Source of the DNA: Anaerophaga thermohalophila DSM 12881
GTDB lineage: Bacteria; Bacteroidota; Bacteroidia; Bacteroidales; Marinilabiliaceae
NCBI RefSeq assembly: GCF_000191885.1
Contig: NZ_AEWI01000013.1
Coordinates: 124,001-188,000, forward strand
Length of the DNA: 64,000 nt
Direction of reading: 5' to 3'
Below the pieces are notes generated by a model that saw nothing but the letters and a program-made list of their open reading frames with translations, did not search any database and was not told where the DNA came from. The translations under genes and the position numbers were made by a program. Shown here one piece after another: positions 8,978 through 17,311 of this stretch (positions within the stretch are counted from its first letter, which is position 1; each line of letters opens with the position of its first letter).

Positions 8978-11023
8978 AGTAATGTTCCAGAAAAATACTC
9001 TGTAAAAAAGACCGATAAGGAGACACTGCTCAAATGGTATTACCTTTTGTTTTTAGGCCGTACCCTCGATGAGCGCGCTCCCAATTATTTGAAGCAGGCC
9101 ATCGGATGGTCGTATCATGCCCCTGCGGCCGGGCATGACGGAATTCAGCTGGCCATGGGGCAGAAATTCCGGAAAAAGAAAGATCATTTGTTTCCTTATT
9201 ACAGAGATCTTCAGACCGTTGTCTCGGCAGGCTTGACTGCAGAGGAAATTATCTATAATGGTATTTCCAAAGATACCGATGTTGCAGGCGGAGGCCGTCA
9301 CATGTCGAACCACTTTGCCAAACCGCCGTGGAATATTCACAATGTCAGCTCTGCAACCGGCAATCATACCCTCCATGCTGCCGGATTGGGAAGGGCACTT
9401 AAAACCTATAATGTTAAGGATGCCGTTGTGATCAGCTCTCAGGGGGAAAGTTCGGTTTCGGAAGGCTATGTATATGAAGCTATCAACGGAGCATCTCGTG
9501 AAATGCTGCCCGTGGTGTTTGTGTTTCAGGACAATGGTTACGGAATATCCGTACCAAAAGGGGATCAGACTGCAAACCGGAAAGCGGCCAGAAATTTCGA
9601 AGGCTTCAAAAATCTCAGAATTATTTATTGTAACGGAAAAGATGTCTTTGATTCCATGAATGCGATGGAAGAAGCAGTCAACTGGACAATGAAAGAGCAA
9701 AGTCCGGTGATTGTTCATGCCAATTGTGTCCGGATTGGTTCTCACTCAAATTCGGACAGACATGAGCTGTATCGTGATGAAAACGAGCTCAGCTATGTAA
9801 AAGAATATGATCCGCTGGCCAAATACAGACGGATGTTACTCCGGTACGAAAGAGCTACAGAGGAAGAACTAAAAGAAATAGAGGAAAAAGTTGCTGCAGA
9901 GGTTAAAGATGCCCATAAAAAGGCAATGAAAGCGCCCGATCCGAAACCCGGGTCCATTCATGATTTTGTTTATCCCGAACCGTATCAAAGCAAAAAATAT
10001 CCCGACGGAACGCATAACCAGGAAGGCAAACCCATTAAATTGATCGAAGCGCTGAACGAAACACTTAAAGCCGAATTCCGGAACAATCCCGACACCTATA
10101 TATGGGGTCAGGATATTGCCAACAAAGAAAAGGGTGGTGTTTTTAACGTCACGAAAGGGATGCAACAGGAATTCGGAAAGAAACGCGTCTTTAATGCGCC
10201 CATTGCCGAAGATTATATAATGGGAACGGCTAATGGCATGTCACGCTTCGATAAAAAAATCAGAATTGTCGTGGAAGGTGCAGAATTTGCCGATTATTTC
10301 TGGCCGGCTATGGAGCAGTACGTGGAAACCACTCATGAATATTGGCGAACCAAAGGACAGTTTTCACCGAATGTTACTGTTCGTCTGGCATCGGGTGGAT
10401 ATATAGGTGGCGGATTATATCACTCACAAACCACCGAAGGTGCTCTGGCCACATTTCCGGGTGTGCGTGTCGTTTATCCTTCGTTTGCCGATGATGCTGC
10501 CGGTTTGTTGCGCACTTCCATTCGCTCGGAAGGAATGACACTGTTTCTCGAACCAAAGGCTTTGTACAACTCTCAAAAGGCAGCAACAGCGGTACCCGAT
10601 GATTTTGAAGTACCGTTCGGTAAAGCCCGTATACGACGCGAAGGAAAACACATGACCATGATCACTTATGGTAATACAACACACATGTGTCTTCAGGCGG
10701 CTGAAAAAATGAGCAAAGAAGACGGCCTTGAAGTGGAAGTTATTGATATCCGTTCACTCATTCCGCTCGATAAAGAGACGATCCTCCAATCGCTGGAGAA
10801 GACCTCACGTGCCTTGGTTGTGCACGAAGATAAAGTGTTTGGTGGCTTTGGTGGAGAATTAGCAGCCATCATTGCCGAAGAAGCCTTTACTTTGCTCGAT
10901 GCCCCTGTAAAACGAGTTGGAGCTGAATTTACCCCAATTGGATTTAACCCGATTCTGGAAAAGGCAATTTTGCCAAATACCGACAAAATACTTAAAGCAG
11001 CACGTGAATTAGCTGACTTTTAG
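8972..11023 (+). CDS. Fused E1 alpha-beta 2-oxoacid dehydrogenase
   Basis: 683 residues. The first half is an E1-alpha TPP-binding domain (GRTLDERAPN, YYRDLQ, GGGRHMSNH, and the TPP segment VISSQGESSVSEG...DNGYGISVP). A charged linker leads to the second half, an E1-beta transketolase-type domain (AEDYIMGTANG, EFADYFWPAMEQ, RLASGGYIGGG) and C-terminal domain (VIDIRSLIPLDKE, VVHEDKVFGGFG). It performs thiamine-dependent decarboxylation of a 2-oxoacid and passes the acyl group to E2. The usual GDG...NN thiamine motif reads GES...DN here. No E3 (lipoamide dehydrogenase) gene is in the cluster. The start codon is formed by the tail of a degenerate stop-to-start element. Confidence 0.9.
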   Translation: MKSNVPEKYSVKKTDKETLLKWYYLLFLGRTLDERAPNYLKQAIGWSYHAPAAGHDGIQLAMGQKFRKKKDHLFPYYRDLQTVVSAGLTAEEIIYNGISKDTDVAGGGRHMSNHFAKPPWNIHNVSSATGNHTLHAAGLGRALKTYNVKDAVVISSQGESSVSEGYVYEAINGASREMLPVVFVFQDNGYGISVPKGDQTANRKAARNFEGFKNLRIIYCNGKDVFDSMNAMEEAVNWTMKEQSPVIVHANCVRIGSHSNSDRHELYRDENELSYVKEYDPLAKYRRMLLRYERATEEELKEIEEKVAAEVKDAHKKAMKAPDPKPGSIHDFVYPEPYQSKKYPDGTHNQEGKPIKLIEALNETLKAEFRNNPDTYIWGQDIANKEKGGVFNVTKGMQQEFGKKRVFNAPIAEDYIMGTANGMSRFDKKIRIVVEGAEFADYFWPAMEQYVETTHEYWRTKGQFSPNVTVRLASGGYIGGGLYHSQTTEGALATFPGVRVVYPSFADDAAGLLRTSIRSEGMTLFLEPKALYNSQKAATAVPDDFEVPFGKARIRREGKHMTMITYGNTTHMCLQAAEKMSKEDGLEVEVIDIRSLIPLDKETILQSLEKTSRALVVHEDKVFGGFGGELAAIIAEEAFTLLDAPVKRVGAEFTPIGFNPILEKAILPNTDKILKAARELADF

Positions 11024-11061
11024 TTACTAAAATACAATTAATTGGATAAAATTTACATTTC

Positions 11062-11574
11062 ATGAAAAAGATAGGCATATTTTATAGCTTCCGATCTCGC
11101 AAAACCAAACAGCAAGTGAAAAAGATTATCAAGCACCTGGGCGAAAAAAATGTTGAGGAAGTCAATATCGACGAGGCCGGCCATAAAGATTTTGAGAAGT
11201 TTGATAATTACATTTTTGCTGTACCTACGTGGTTTGACGGGGAACTTCCTTATTATTGGGATGAGTTTTTGCCCACCATCGAAGATGATAGTCTGGAAGG
11301 GAAAAAATTTGCATTGATTGGTGCCGGAGATCAAAAAAAATATTCCGAAAATTTTGTGGATGGTCTGGGTATTATGGCCGAATTCATTGAAAAGCGTGGT
11401 GGCAAAATTGTAGGCTTTACTTCAACCGAAGGATATACTTTTGAGTTTTCACGAGCTCAGCGGGGTGATCAATTTGTCGGCCTTGCTCTCGATATTGAAA
11501 ACCAGGCATCGCTTACCGATCAGCGTATTGAAAAATGGATTACAGACATAAAAAAGGCATTTGAGGAAAAATAA
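11062..11574 (+). CDS. Flavodoxin-like protein
   Basis: 170 residues, the length of a long-chain flavodoxin, 38 bases after E1 and probably co-transcribed. The second FMN loop is typical (VPTWFDGELPYYWDEF), as is the third (GAGDQKKYSENFVDGLG). The N-terminal phosphate loop is not: the usual T/S-x-T-G-x-T is replaced by SFRSRKTK, with no glycine and two arginines. Family knowledge: flavodoxins carry electrons as a ferredoxin substitute. Inference: this copy may bind FMN weakly or hold a different ligand. No other oxidoreductase is beside it. Confidence 0.85.
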   Translation: MKKIGIFYSFRSRKTKQQVKKIIKHLGEKNVEEVNIDEAGHKDFEKFDNYIFAVPTWFDGELPYYWDEFLPTIEDDSLEGKKFALIGAGDQKKYSENFVDGLGIMAEFIEKRGGKIVGFTSTEGYTFEFSRAQRGDQFVGLALDIENQASLTDQRIEKWITDIKKAFEEK

Positions 11575-11624
11575 GATTCGGCGAAATGCCCTTTTTCTAT
11601 TTTCATTGGCGTCTGATTATGTCG

Positions 11625-11697
11625 TGTCTGTTCATATAGTACCATTTGCATGGCTTGCGTAACACAGCAAGTGGTAATATTTGAACAGACATTTTTT
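11625..11697 (+). terminator. Long hairpin with T tract, end of the E2-E1-flavodoxin unit
   Basis: A perfect 10-bp inverted repeat (TGTCTGTTCA at 11625, TGAACAGACA ending 11691) extends inward with further pairing (TACCATTTGC against GCAAGTGGTA) into a hairpin of about 67 nt, followed by TTTTTT. It sits 50 bases after the flavodoxin stop. The stem is much longer than ordinary terminators in this window, so it could instead be a small repeat element that also terminates. Confidence 0.6.
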
Positions 11698-12603
11698 GTC
11701 TCGCTGTTAAAAAATTTATTATTGTGTGACAACCTCATGTCTACAATGACCCATCAGATTTGTTTCTTCGCTCCGCTACCAAGGACAGATTTTTGTAATA
11801 AGAAAAAATCAGATAATTAATAATTGGCGCCTTTCAGGAAACTCCAAGTTCTGTCATAAATGTATTATGCCACAAAATTTTTGGAGGCAGGTACTCAGAA
11901 TGACAAAAAAACTACATGTCATTCTGCGGAGACACGACGAAGAATCTATTCAGTTATGAATTAACCAACACCTATCAACCATCTCTGTTATTCCCGTTTC
12001 TTTTCAAAATTCAATTGAGCCTCAGCTTCGAGGCTTTAATTTAACTTCTAACATCCAGTCTCTATCTTCTTCTTTCTGCCTGTCAAACTTCAGCTTTTGG
12101 AAAACCATCATAAAAATATTACACATGTAATTAATAAGACAAATACCTTTTCTTTTGTAAAAAGTCTATTCACTTTGAATTAGTATTCACTTTATCAGTT
12201 ACTTACTAAAATTAATTAAACTGTTAATAGCATATCACCACCGTTTTTTGATGCATAATTATACAAATACTGTTTTTTTAGCAATGGTTAGGATACATTA
12301 TTACCTGAAAACCAATTAAATTAGATAATTATCTAAAGTATCGATCAAATCAAAGGGTAATTGAATTGCTAAACCATTGATATCAACGACAAGTATTGAA
12401 ATCCTCGTTTTTCATCCGTCTAAAATTTATTTATTAAGGTCGGATGGAACTCGCAGGTAAGAAAACAATAGTACGGTCACTTTTTTACTTGAGCCAAGTC
12501 ATTTTTGATTATATAACAACAATTTACACGAAGTCATTTCAACCTTTACAGAGAATAATTACAGGAAAAGGCACCCCGGGACGATTTAAAAACAGTAATA
12601 GCA
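11698..12603. other. Long AT-rich gene-free stretch with repeat fragments
   Basis: No convincing coding region. It contains a degenerate REP-like copy (about 11895-11947, CAGAATGACA...CGAAGAATCT), a small hairpin AGCCTC/GAGGCT near 12017-12034, and a reverse-oriented tail of the stop-to-start element at about 12414-12456 (CATCCGTCTAAAATTT...GGAACTCGCA). A 67-codon frame starting in that tail (12444) is not credible. Confidence 0.55.
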
Positions 12604-12691
12604 TACAAATGTATACAAAACCAAATGACCCTGGTGTACAAATGTAAATTAAATTATTGCCGTTTGTTACTGAAAAATAATTACATTTGTA
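12604..12691. promoter_or_regulatory. Cluster of three TACAAATGTA palindromes
   Basis: Three copies of the 10-bp inverted repeat TACAAATGTA (or its complement TACATTTGTA) lie at 12604-12613, 12637-12646 and 12682-12691; the last is extended as TTACATTTGTAAA. They are upstream of the XRE gene, now separated from it by two stop-to-start copies. The same palindrome recurs before pyrK and at the DUF4105 gene, so it is a candidate operator for a local regulator. Confidence 0.5.
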
Positions 12692-12731
12692 AATAATTTA
12701 TTAAGGTAGTAACCTTGCAATTTCCTGAAAA

Positions 12732-12862
12732 ATGAAACGAGTATGAAGCTTTAAATTCTCAAATCTGCCACCACTTGTCCCGGTCGCATCGGAATAATGA
12801 CATGTATAAAAATAGCGAGTTCCACTAGGCCAATAACTTAAATAAATTTCATACTGATGAAA
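12732..12862 (+). repeat. Stop-to-start element, copy with divergent head
   Basis: It runs from ATGAAACGAGTATG at 12732 through GACATGTATAAA and GCGAGTTCCA to AATAAATTTCATACTGATGAAA. The final ATGAAACG is also the first base group of the next copy, so the two stand in tandem sharing the junction motif. Confidence 0.65.
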
Positions 12863-13073
12863 CGAGCATGGCAACGTTTTGCCACAAAAGAACGTGTATA
12901 ATTAACCTCTAATCATCTAAGAAACCAAAAACAGGTAACAGATTCTTCGTCGTTACCTCCTCAGAATGACGTTAGACAGTCTGTCATTCTGAGCGGAGCG
13001 AAGAATCTAAAATCAATTAAAGCATAATAAGTTCCATCCGACCAATAACTTAGATAAATTTTATACGAATGAA
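12857..13073 (+). repeat. Stop-to-start element interrupted by a REP-like hairpin
   Basis: The head ATGAAACGAGCATGGCAACG contains the hairpin TGGCAA/TTGCCA; the tail AGTTCCATCCGACCAATAAC...TTTTATACGAATGAAAG ends at the XRE start codon (13069). Between GTGTATAA and GTTCC sits about 110 bp of inserted sequence that includes the REP-like unit at 12940-13008. The same composite order recurs at 34546-34706. Confidence 0.7.
12940..13008. repeat. REP-like inverted repeat
   Basis: A 69-bp imperfect palindrome: AGATTCTTCGTCGTTACCTC at the left pairs with a right arm ending GGAGCGAAGAATCT, with TCAGAATGAC / GTCATTCTGA as the inner stem. Near-identical copies are at 34638-34706, 52838-52915 and 53035-53102, with decayed ones at 11895 and 29250-29515. 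Confidence 0.75.
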
Positions 13074-13569
13074 AGATCGTTTACAACAAATACTAACGAA
13101 TGAAAGGCTGACTCCTGCCAGATTCGCAGAATTGGTTGGGGTACAGCGGTCCAGTGTCAGCCATATTTTATCGGGGCGCAATAAACCGAGTCTCGATTTT
13201 TTACAGAAAATACTGACAAGTTTTGAACATATCAATCCTGACTGGCTGATTACCGGTAACGGTGCATATAAACGGTCATCCATCGAAAACAAAAATAACG
13301 GTACAGATGAAGCATCCATTCGGGACGGTAAAATTGTTTTTCCGGAAAACGCACCTGTTAAGGAAGAAGAAAGAGCAGAATACAGCAAAAGACAAAACAG
13401 CGGTTCCCGTCCGTTCAAAGCCAATTTGCCACCAGATGACAACAGGGGCGGAGTTACGCCTTATTCTCCCAAAAATAAGGTTCCATCAACCGCTCATCCC
13501 GAAAAAACGATCATTAAAACCATTTTATTCTATGATGACAATACATTCGAAGTATTCTTTCCCGGATAA
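13069..13569 (+). CDS. XRE-family helix-turn-helix regulator
   Basis: 166 residues. Residues 1-62 are a Cro/C1-type HTH (LTPARFAELVGVQRSSVSHI followed by LSGRNKPSLDFLQKIL and INPDWLITGNG). A low-complexity polar linker follows, then a short conserved-looking C-terminal segment (IIKTILFYDDNTFEVFFPG). No peptidase or ligand domain is present, so control may be by dimerisation or by a partner. The start codon is the ATGAAA that closes a stop-to-start element. Inference: TACAAATGTA palindromes on both sides of the gene (12604-12691, 13892-13901, 15709-15718) may be its operators and would make it both self-regulated and a regulator of pyrKD. Confidence 0.85.
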   Translation: MKDRLQQILTNERLTPARFAELVGVQRSSVSHILSGRNKPSLDFLQKILTSFEHINPDWLITGNGAYKRSSIENKNNGTDEASIRDGKIVFPENAPVKEEERAEYSKRQNSGSRPFKANLPPDDNRGGVTPYSPKNKVPSTAHPEKTIIKTILFYDDNTFEVFFPG

Positions 13570-13589
13570 AAAGTTGCAAGCTTCAATAC

Positions 13590-13732
13590 TGAGCCCAATC
13601 TAAAAAGCATCTTTGTTGCCAAACTCGTTGTTGTTTTAAATTTTTGCATCCTCATTAACAACAAGTTAACTTCGGTGCAAAAATTTAAAACGCCTTGATT
13701 TTGACAAAAATATGCTTTTTATGCCGCACTCA
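13590..13732. repeat. MITE-1 copy
   Basis: 143 bp with terminal inverted repeats (TGAGCCCAATCTAAAAAGCA; right end complementary to TGAGTGCGGCATAAAAAGCA) and an inner inverted pair (TAAATTTTTGCA / TGCAAAAATTTAAAA). It is flanked by ATAC and ATAT, a 3-of-4 target duplication. No coding capacity. It fills most of the gap between the XRE gene and pyrK. Confidence 0.75.
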
Positions 13733-13842
13733 ATATTTATTCCTGACATTTTATCATTCTTATAGTCAAACTGTTATTTCGAAATCCGTTATTTTCGAAT
13801 CTATGGCAATTGATTTTATGGGCAAAAATCCTTTTGGTTTCA

Positions 13843-13850
13843 TATATTTG
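13843..13850 (+). promoter_or_regulatory. Candidate -7 box of pyrK-pyrD
   Basis: TATATTTG fits TAnnTTTG; a -33 TTG at the standard distance is not visible. Transcription from here would place the palindrome at 13892 in the leader. Confidence 0.35.
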
Positions 13851-13891
13851 TAGCACCTATAACGTGCACGTAAGAATAAAACATGTGTGTT

Positions 13892-13901
13892 TACAAATGT
13901 A
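13892..13901. promoter_or_regulatory. TACAAATGTA palindrome before pyrK
   Basis: Extended palindrome GTTTACAAATGTAAAC, 24 bases before the pyrK start codon and about 40 bases after the candidate -7 box. It is the most symmetrical copy in the window and a candidate repressor site. Confidence 0.5.
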
Positions 13902-13925
13902 AACAATTTATTTTTTGATTGACTG

Positions 13926-14699
13926 ATGCCAAAAAAATACATTACTGATTTTGTAATCATCGAAAACAAAAGGCATACCCACGAGTTTGCAATACTAGTG
14001 CTTCAGCATCCCGGGATGCTTCCACCGATGTTTCCGGGGCAATTTGCCGAAGTAAGAGTGGATGGTTCTCCACAAACATATCTGCGTCGCCCTTTATCCA
14101 TTCACGACGTAGACTACAAAAACAACACAATAAAACTGCTCATTCAGGAAGCAGGTGCCGGTACCCGCAGACTGGCATCAATGAAACCCGGGGAAAAGCT
14201 AAATCTTGTCTATCCCCTGGGTACCCGTTATTCGCTACCCGACAGCAAACGAGTATTATTGGTAGGCGGAGGTTGTGGCGTGGCTCCTTTGCTATTTTTA
14301 GGACGATATCTGAAAGAAAACGGAATTAATCCCCGCTTTCTGATTGGCGCCCGCTCCAGAAATGATTTGGTGGAACTGAATGCTTACCGGGAATTTGGCG
14401 AAGTTTATATTACCACCGAAGACGGTTCCATGGGAACCAGGGGATTTGTTATTCATCACCCCGTAATGAAAACTTTTGAGCCCGATTTTGACTGGCTGTA
14501 TACATGTGGACCGCAGCCAATGATGAAAGTACTTGCCAAATACTCACGCGAAAGAAACATTAACTGTGAAGTATCGCTTGAAAACAAAATGGCTTGTGGT
14601 ATCGGAGCTTGTCTTTGCTGTGTAACACCAACCATTGAAGGCAATAAATGCACATGCACGGAGGGGCCGGTTTTTAATGCAAATTATTTAAAATGGTAG
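13926..14699 (+). CDS. pyrK: Dihydroorotate dehydrogenase electron transfer subunit
   Basis: 257 residues of the ferredoxin-reductase-like PyrK family. The FAD-binding motif [12 protein letters not shown] is near residue 55, the NAD-binding loop [14 protein letters not shown] near 115-130, and the C-terminus carries the [2Fe-2S] cysteines in [10 protein letters not shown] plus a later cysteine in CTCTEGP. It passes electrons from the PyrD FMN to NAD+. Its stop overlaps the pyrD start by 7 bases (14693-14699), implying translational coupling. Confidence 0.95.
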   Translation: MPKKYITDFVIIENKRHTHEFAILVLQHPGMLPPMFPGQFAEVRVDGSPQTYLRRPLSIHDVDYKNNTIKLLIQEAGAGTRRLASMKPGEKLNLVYPLGTRYSLPDSKRVLLVGGGCGVAPLLFLGRYLKENGINPRFLIGARSRNDLVELNAYREFGEVYITTEDGSMGTRGFVIHHPVMKTFEPDFDWLYTCGPQPMMKVLAKYSRERNINCEVSLENKMACGIGACLCCVTPTIEGNKCTCTEGPVFNANYLKW

Positions 14700-15607
14700 A
14701 TTTATCAGTAAATATTGGCAATTTACAGCTTAAAAATCCGGTAATGACCGCTTCAGGAACTTTTGGTTATGGCGAAGAATACCGCGATTTTGTTGATATT
14801 TCCGCGCTCGGGGGAATTATTGTAAAAGGGACAACCGGAAGCCATCGCGAAGGCAACCCTTATCCACGAATGGCTGAAACACCAATGGGAATGTTAAATG
14901 CCGTCGGGCTGCAGAACAAAGGTGTAGATGCCTTTATAAGTGAGACCTGGCCCAGAATAAGAACGTTTCAGACCAATATTCTGGTAAATGTTTCGGGATC
15001 TACGGTTGAAGAATACGTCGAAGTCGCTTCCAAAATAGCAGGGGTGAAAGATATTCCCGGCATTGAACTGAATATTTCCTGTCCCAATGTAAAGGAGGGA
15101 GGGATGGCTTTCGGAACCAGTTGTCCTTCTGCAATTGCTGTTACCCGTGCCGTACGCGAAGTTTTTCCACGACATTTGATGGTCAAATTATCACCCAATG
15201 TTACCGATATCGTAGAAATAGCCAAAGGCGTAGAAGGGGCAGGAGCCGATTCGGTTTCTCTCATAAATACGCTTCTCGGGATGGCCATCGATGCCGAAAC
15301 CAGGCGACCGCTACTCTCTACCGTTACCGGCGGTCTTTCAGGCCCCTGCATCAAACCTGTTGCTTTACGGATGGTTTGGCAGGTGGCATCTGCTGTAAAA
15401 ATTCCTGTTGTTGGCCTGGGTGGTATTTCATCTGCAACCGATGCTGTTGAGTTTCTTCTCGCGGGTGCATCTGCTATCCAGGTGGGAACAGCCAATTTTG
15501 TCGACCCTTCTGTATCGGGTCGAATGGTGGATGGTTTGTCAGCGTATATGCAACGTCATAATATAGAAAAAATCACAGATATCATAGGGGCCCTGGATAT
15601 TTCTTGA
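14693..15607 (+). CDS. pyrD: Dihydroorotate dehydrogenase, class 1B catalytic subunit
   Basis: 304 residues, a TIM-barrel FMN enzyme oxidising dihydroorotate to orotate. Visible motifs: [13 protein letters not shown] at the N-terminus, the catalytic cysteine in [22 protein letters not shown], and the phosphate-binding VVGLGGISS...[14 protein letters not shown]. Pairing with pyrK defines the NAD-linked class 1B heterotetramer. Confidence 0.96.
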   Translation: MVDLSVNIGNLQLKNPVMTASGTFGYGEEYRDFVDISALGGIIVKGTTGSHREGNPYPRMAETPMGMLNAVGLQNKGVDAFISETWPRIRTFQTNILVNVSGSTVEEYVEVASKIAGVKDIPGIELNISCPNVKEGGMAFGTSCPSAIAVTRAVREVFPRHLMVKLSPNVTDIVEIAKGVEGAGADSVSLINTLLGMAIDAETRRPLLSTVTGGLSGPCIKPVALRMVWQVASAVKIPVVGLGGISSATDAVEFLLAGASAIQVGTANFVDPSVSGRMVDGLSAYMQRHNIEKITDIIGALDIS

Positions 15608-15700
15608 AATATTACAGCAGCAAATTGTTCCTCTGACACGGCTGATTAAACTTCCGCAATGTGTGACTTTTATGATGTAAACTAAAAAATCAAAATAAAC

Positions 15701-16927
15701 ATGTTGGTTACATTTGTAAACTTATTATATTCGGGTTTCCGTAGAATAATTTTATCTGCCATATTGGTCATCACCAGCATTTTTTCTATTCAGGGACAGG
15801 AACTGTCGGAAAAGGCTTCCGTGTCGGTATTGACCTGTGCACCAGGAAATGAATTGTATTCAGTATTCGGTCACACGGCCATTCGTGTATCCGATCCGAA
15901 AAATGAAATTGATCTTGTTTTCAATTATGGCACTTTCGATTTTAATACGCCTTTTTTTTACTTGAAGTTTGGCCATGGCAACCTCGATTATCTCCTGTCT
16001 GTTACCTCGTTTAAGAATTTTCTAAGGGAATATTTTGTTACCGGACGTACAGTATGGCAACAGGAGCTCAACCTGACCAATACTCAAAAAAACAGGTTAT
16101 TTCGTGCATTAATGGTCAATGCCCGCCCCGAAAACAGGGCTTACAGGTATGATTTTTTCTATGATAATTGTGCTACCCGGGTAGCAGATATCATTATTGA
16201 ACAGTTGCCCGGAGCCATTTATTTTGAAAATGCGCCCGCTTCAACAACTACTTTAACCTTCAGGAAAGCGATTCACCCTTATCTCGAAAGAAAACCATGG
16301 ACCAGGAGCGGCATTGATTTGGTACTGGGCGCAAAGGCTGATGCAGAAACCGATTCATTGACGGTTATGTTTCTTCCTGATTATTTAATGGAGCAATTTG
16401 CCGGAATAAAATATCAAAACACCGACGGTAATATTGTTGACTTAGTTAAATCTCACTCAGTTGTTCTTGATTTTACCGGTCAGGATATATCGTCAGAATC
16501 GCATTCCACCATATCGCCATCTTTGGTCTTTTGGGGTTTGTTCGTACTGATTTTGTTCCTTTCTTTTGCGGAAGTCTTTGGAACCGTTAACCTACGGCCT
16601 TTTGATGTTGTGCTTTATTTTATTGTAGGTGCAGCAGGAATAGTTATTTCGTACCTTGCATTTATTTCTAATCATTCGGTTACAAGTCCAAACTGGAATT
16701 TACTTTGGGCAAATCCTTTTTGGTTCATTTTTGTCACAAATGTAAAAAATCTATTGGTTACATTTGTAAAGAAGGCTTTGGTGGTTTTACTTTTTGTGTT
16801 TTTTGTTTCAGTAGCCTTTTTGCCTCAATACATCCCCGATGAATTTATTGCTGTTTCGCTGATCTTGTTTTTTCGTTCATCTCCTGCGGCTGTCAAATGG
16901 AGTCTTGCCCGAATGAAACGAGCATGA
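15701..16927 (+). CDS. DUF4105 membrane protein (Lnb N-terminal-like)
   Basis: 408 residues. The N-terminus (GFRRIILSAILVITSIFSIQGQ) is a signal peptide or anchor. Residues about 35-260 are the DUF4105 periplasmic domain with SVLTCAPGNELYSVFGHTAIRV, FNYGTFDF and YDFFYDNCATRV, giving the conserved histidine and cysteine expected of this papain-like fold. Four to five membrane segments follow. The family is common in Bacteroidota and its function is unclear. Codons 3-6 lie in a TACATTTGTA palindrome (15709-15718), and two more copies lie inside the gene (16735-16744, 16759-16768). The last codons, MKRA and TGA, are the head of a stop-to-start element, so the insertion or recombination has rewritten the C-terminus. 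Confidence 0.85.
   Translation: MLVTFVNLLYSGFRRIILSAILVITSIFSIQGQELSEKASVSVLTCAPGNELYSVFGHTAIRVSDPKNEIDLVFNYGTFDFNTPFFYLKFGHGNLDYLLSVTSFKNFLREYFVTGRTVWQQELNLTNTQKNRLFRALMVNARPENRAYRYDFFYDNCATRVADIIIEQLPGAIYFENAPASTTTLTFRKAIHPYLERKPWTRSGIDLVLGAKADAETDSLTVMFLPDYLMEQFAGIKYQNTDGNIVDLVKSHSVVLDFTGQDISSESHSTISPSLVFWGLFVLILFLSFAEVFGTVNLRPFDVVLYFIVGAAGIVISYLAFISNHSVTSPNWNLLWANPFWFIFVTNVKNLLVTFVKKALVVLLFVFFVSVAFLPQYIPDEFIAVSLILFFRSSPAAVKWSLARMKRA
15709..15718. promoter_or_regulatory. TACATTTGTA palindrome at the DUF4105 start
   Basis: The palindrome GTTACATTTGTAAAC overlaps codons 3-7 of the gene. A protein bound here would block initiation or early elongation. Two related sites at 16735-16744 (CACAAATGTA) and 16759-16768 are inside the same gene. 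Confidence 0.4.
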
Positions 16928-17014
16928 CAACGATTGTCTCAAAAGAATATGTATAAAATCAATCAAGCGAGTTCCATCAGACCAATAACTTAAGTAAATT
17001 ATATACGGATGAAA
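16913..17014 (+). repeat. Stop-to-start element after DUF4105
   Basis: A complete 102-bp copy: head ATGAAACGAGCATGACAACG with the hairpin TGACAA/TTGTC, then ATGTATAAA, GCGAGTTCCATCAGACCAAT and tail ATATACGGATGAAA. The head overlaps the last codons and the TGA stop of the upstream gene. The tail ATG is not used; the next gene starts 300 bases away. The rest of the gap to 17311 is AT-rich and holds a promoter. Confidence 0.75.
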
Positions 17015-17164
17015 CCAATTCCACCCCCAACTAATGGATCTACTCAGAAATAGAAGGCTTAGACAGCCTTAATTATGATAAACAAATAGTCTCTTTTTTG
17101 ATACAATTTTCCAAAAACGAAACTTTTATGACTTATATACCTAAATAAAACGTTCTATAATTCT

Positions 17165-17192
17165 TTGCCTTTTAATAAAAACATTATTTTTG
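17165..17192 (+). promoter_or_regulatory. Promoter of the serine hydrolase gene
   Basis: TTG at 17165-17167 and TATTTTTG at 17185-17192 match the -33 and -7 boxes, with a slightly short spacer of 17. The leader would be about 110 bases. Confidence 0.5.
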
Positions 17193-17311
17193 TCGCACAA
17201 ATAGTCACAGGGTTTATAATGAATTTAATTCATTATATCCGAAAATGGTTGTTTTTGTAAAGATTTTTTGAAGTTGTTTTAACAACATTTTTTCGGTTAT
17301 AATTGGGTATT

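Noticed and set aside
12444-12647. 67-codon plus-strand frame
   Set aside because: It starts inside a stop-to-start tail and runs across the palindrome cluster; composition is not protein-like.
13590-13732. Repeats as CRISPR or IS remnants
   Set aside because: No regular repeat-spacer pattern and no transposase coding sequence; inverted termini and 4-bp duplications fit MITEs better.
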